NCBI GenBank assembly: GCA_029881015.1
Contig: JAOUNK010000042.1
Coordinates: 1 to 14,282, forward strand
Source of the DNA: Gammaproteobacteria bacterium
GTDB lineage: Bacteria > Pseudomonadota > Gammaproteobacteria > Steroidobacterales > Woeseiaceae
Length of the DNA stretch: 14,282 bases
Direction: 5' to 3'
Shown here: in pieces, positions 14,050 through 14,282 of the stretch
How the letters are laid out: each line of letters opens with the position of its first letter
How positions within the stretch are numbered: position 1 is the first letter of the stretch
Made by a program: the position numbers and the translations under genes
The notes under the pieces: generated by a model
Told to the model about the DNA's origin: nothing
The model's database searches: none
What the model saw: the letters and a program-made list of their open reading frames with translations, nothing else

Positions 14050-14282
14050 GGAGGCGATGGAGGCGGCGACAAGCCGGTCCGCGGGAAACCGACAGCGGAA
14101 TTCACTGCCCTCGCCAGGCTCGCTATTGATCGTCAGCTCCGCGCCGTAGCGCACCAGCACGTGTTTGACGATGGCAAGACCCAGGCCCGTGCCACCATGG
14201 TCGCGACTGCGCCCCCTGTCCACGCGGAAAAAGCGTTCCGTCAGCCGCGGGAGATGCTGTGCATCGATTCCCTCCCGGTGTC
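14041..14282 (-). CDS. phoR: Phosphate regulon sensor histidine kinase PhoR, partial (C-terminal end)
   Basis: PhoR is the inner-membrane kinase that phosphorylates PhoB under phosphate limitation. Only the last part of its ATP-binding domain is present. Reading the minus strand from the right edge gives HREGIDAQHLPRLTERFFRV, then DRGRSRDHGGTGLGLAIVKH and the ending GSEFRCRFPADRLV..ASLS. LPRLTERF.RVD..RSR and GGTGLGLAIVKH are specific for PhoR among histidine kinases. The start lies outside the window. Just at the edge the G1 box is broken: D-T-G appears in another frame one base out of register, which suggests a lost G (see findings). The stop codon lies within the first Pho-box unit of the downstream operon. 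PhoB is not visible. Confidence 0.88.
   Translation of the reverse strand, partial: HREGIDAQHLPRLTERFFRVDRGRSRDHGGTGLGLAIVKHVLVRYGAELTINSEPGEGSEFRCRFPADRLVAASIASLS

Noticed and set aside
1..14282. Mobile elements, CRISPR arrays, tRNA or rRNA genes, toxin-antitoxin or phage genes
   Set aside because: No transposase, integrase, repeat array, cloverleaf sequence or accessory-type gene was seen; every coding stretch belongs to a core family.

Overview
The window looks like a chromosomal segment of a Gammaproteobacterium, moderately GC-rich with very tight gene packing. The basis is the divergent rpsB / map-glnD-dapD arrangement, also known from Escherichia coli, together with a yffB-type gene and dapE, and full-length GlnD, DsbB and PhoR-type proteins. 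No finer placement can be supported from the sequence alone.

Layout. (1) Positions 1-737, minus strand: the 5' part of rpsB (ribosomal protein S2), running off the left edge, with a recognisable promoter and a long leader. (2) Positions 1001-5566, plus strand: map, glnD, dapD, yffB, separated by 16, 10 and 4 bases and probably one transcription unit. It covers protein maturation, nitrogen signalling and diaminopimelate synthesis. (3) Positions 5563-10320, minus strand: pstS-pstC-pstA-pstB, the high-affinity phosphate ABC transporter, behind a two-unit Pho box. The last gene, pstB, shares a CTAG with the convergent yffB stop. (4) Positions 10477-11619, plus strand: dapE, a second diaminopimelate gene, sitting alone among phosphate genes. 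(5) Positions 11623-13927, minus strand: a Porin_5-type outer-membrane porin, then phoU, then dsbB, with gaps of 19 and 3 bases, behind a strong four-unit Pho box. (6) Positions 14041-14282, minus strand: the C-terminal end of the phosphate sensor kinase PhoR, running off the right edge. The first Pho-box unit overlaps its stop codon.

How it works together. The right two thirds is a phosphate-starvation locus. PhoR (with a PhoB expected outside the window) should act on the two Pho boxes. One drives uptake through the inner membrane (PstSCAB). The other drives an outer-membrane porin, the signalling brake PhoU and the disulfide oxidase DsbB. The unusual points are that phoU is uncoupled from pstSCAB and travels with a porin and dsbB, that the phosphate genes are interleaved with the dap genes yffB and dapE, and that the PhoR reading frame seems to lose one base just at the right edge. 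No mobile element, CRISPR array, tRNA or rRNA gene was seen. I did not find a clearly novel multi-gene system. The porin-phoU-dsbB Pho operon is the best candidate for something not well described.
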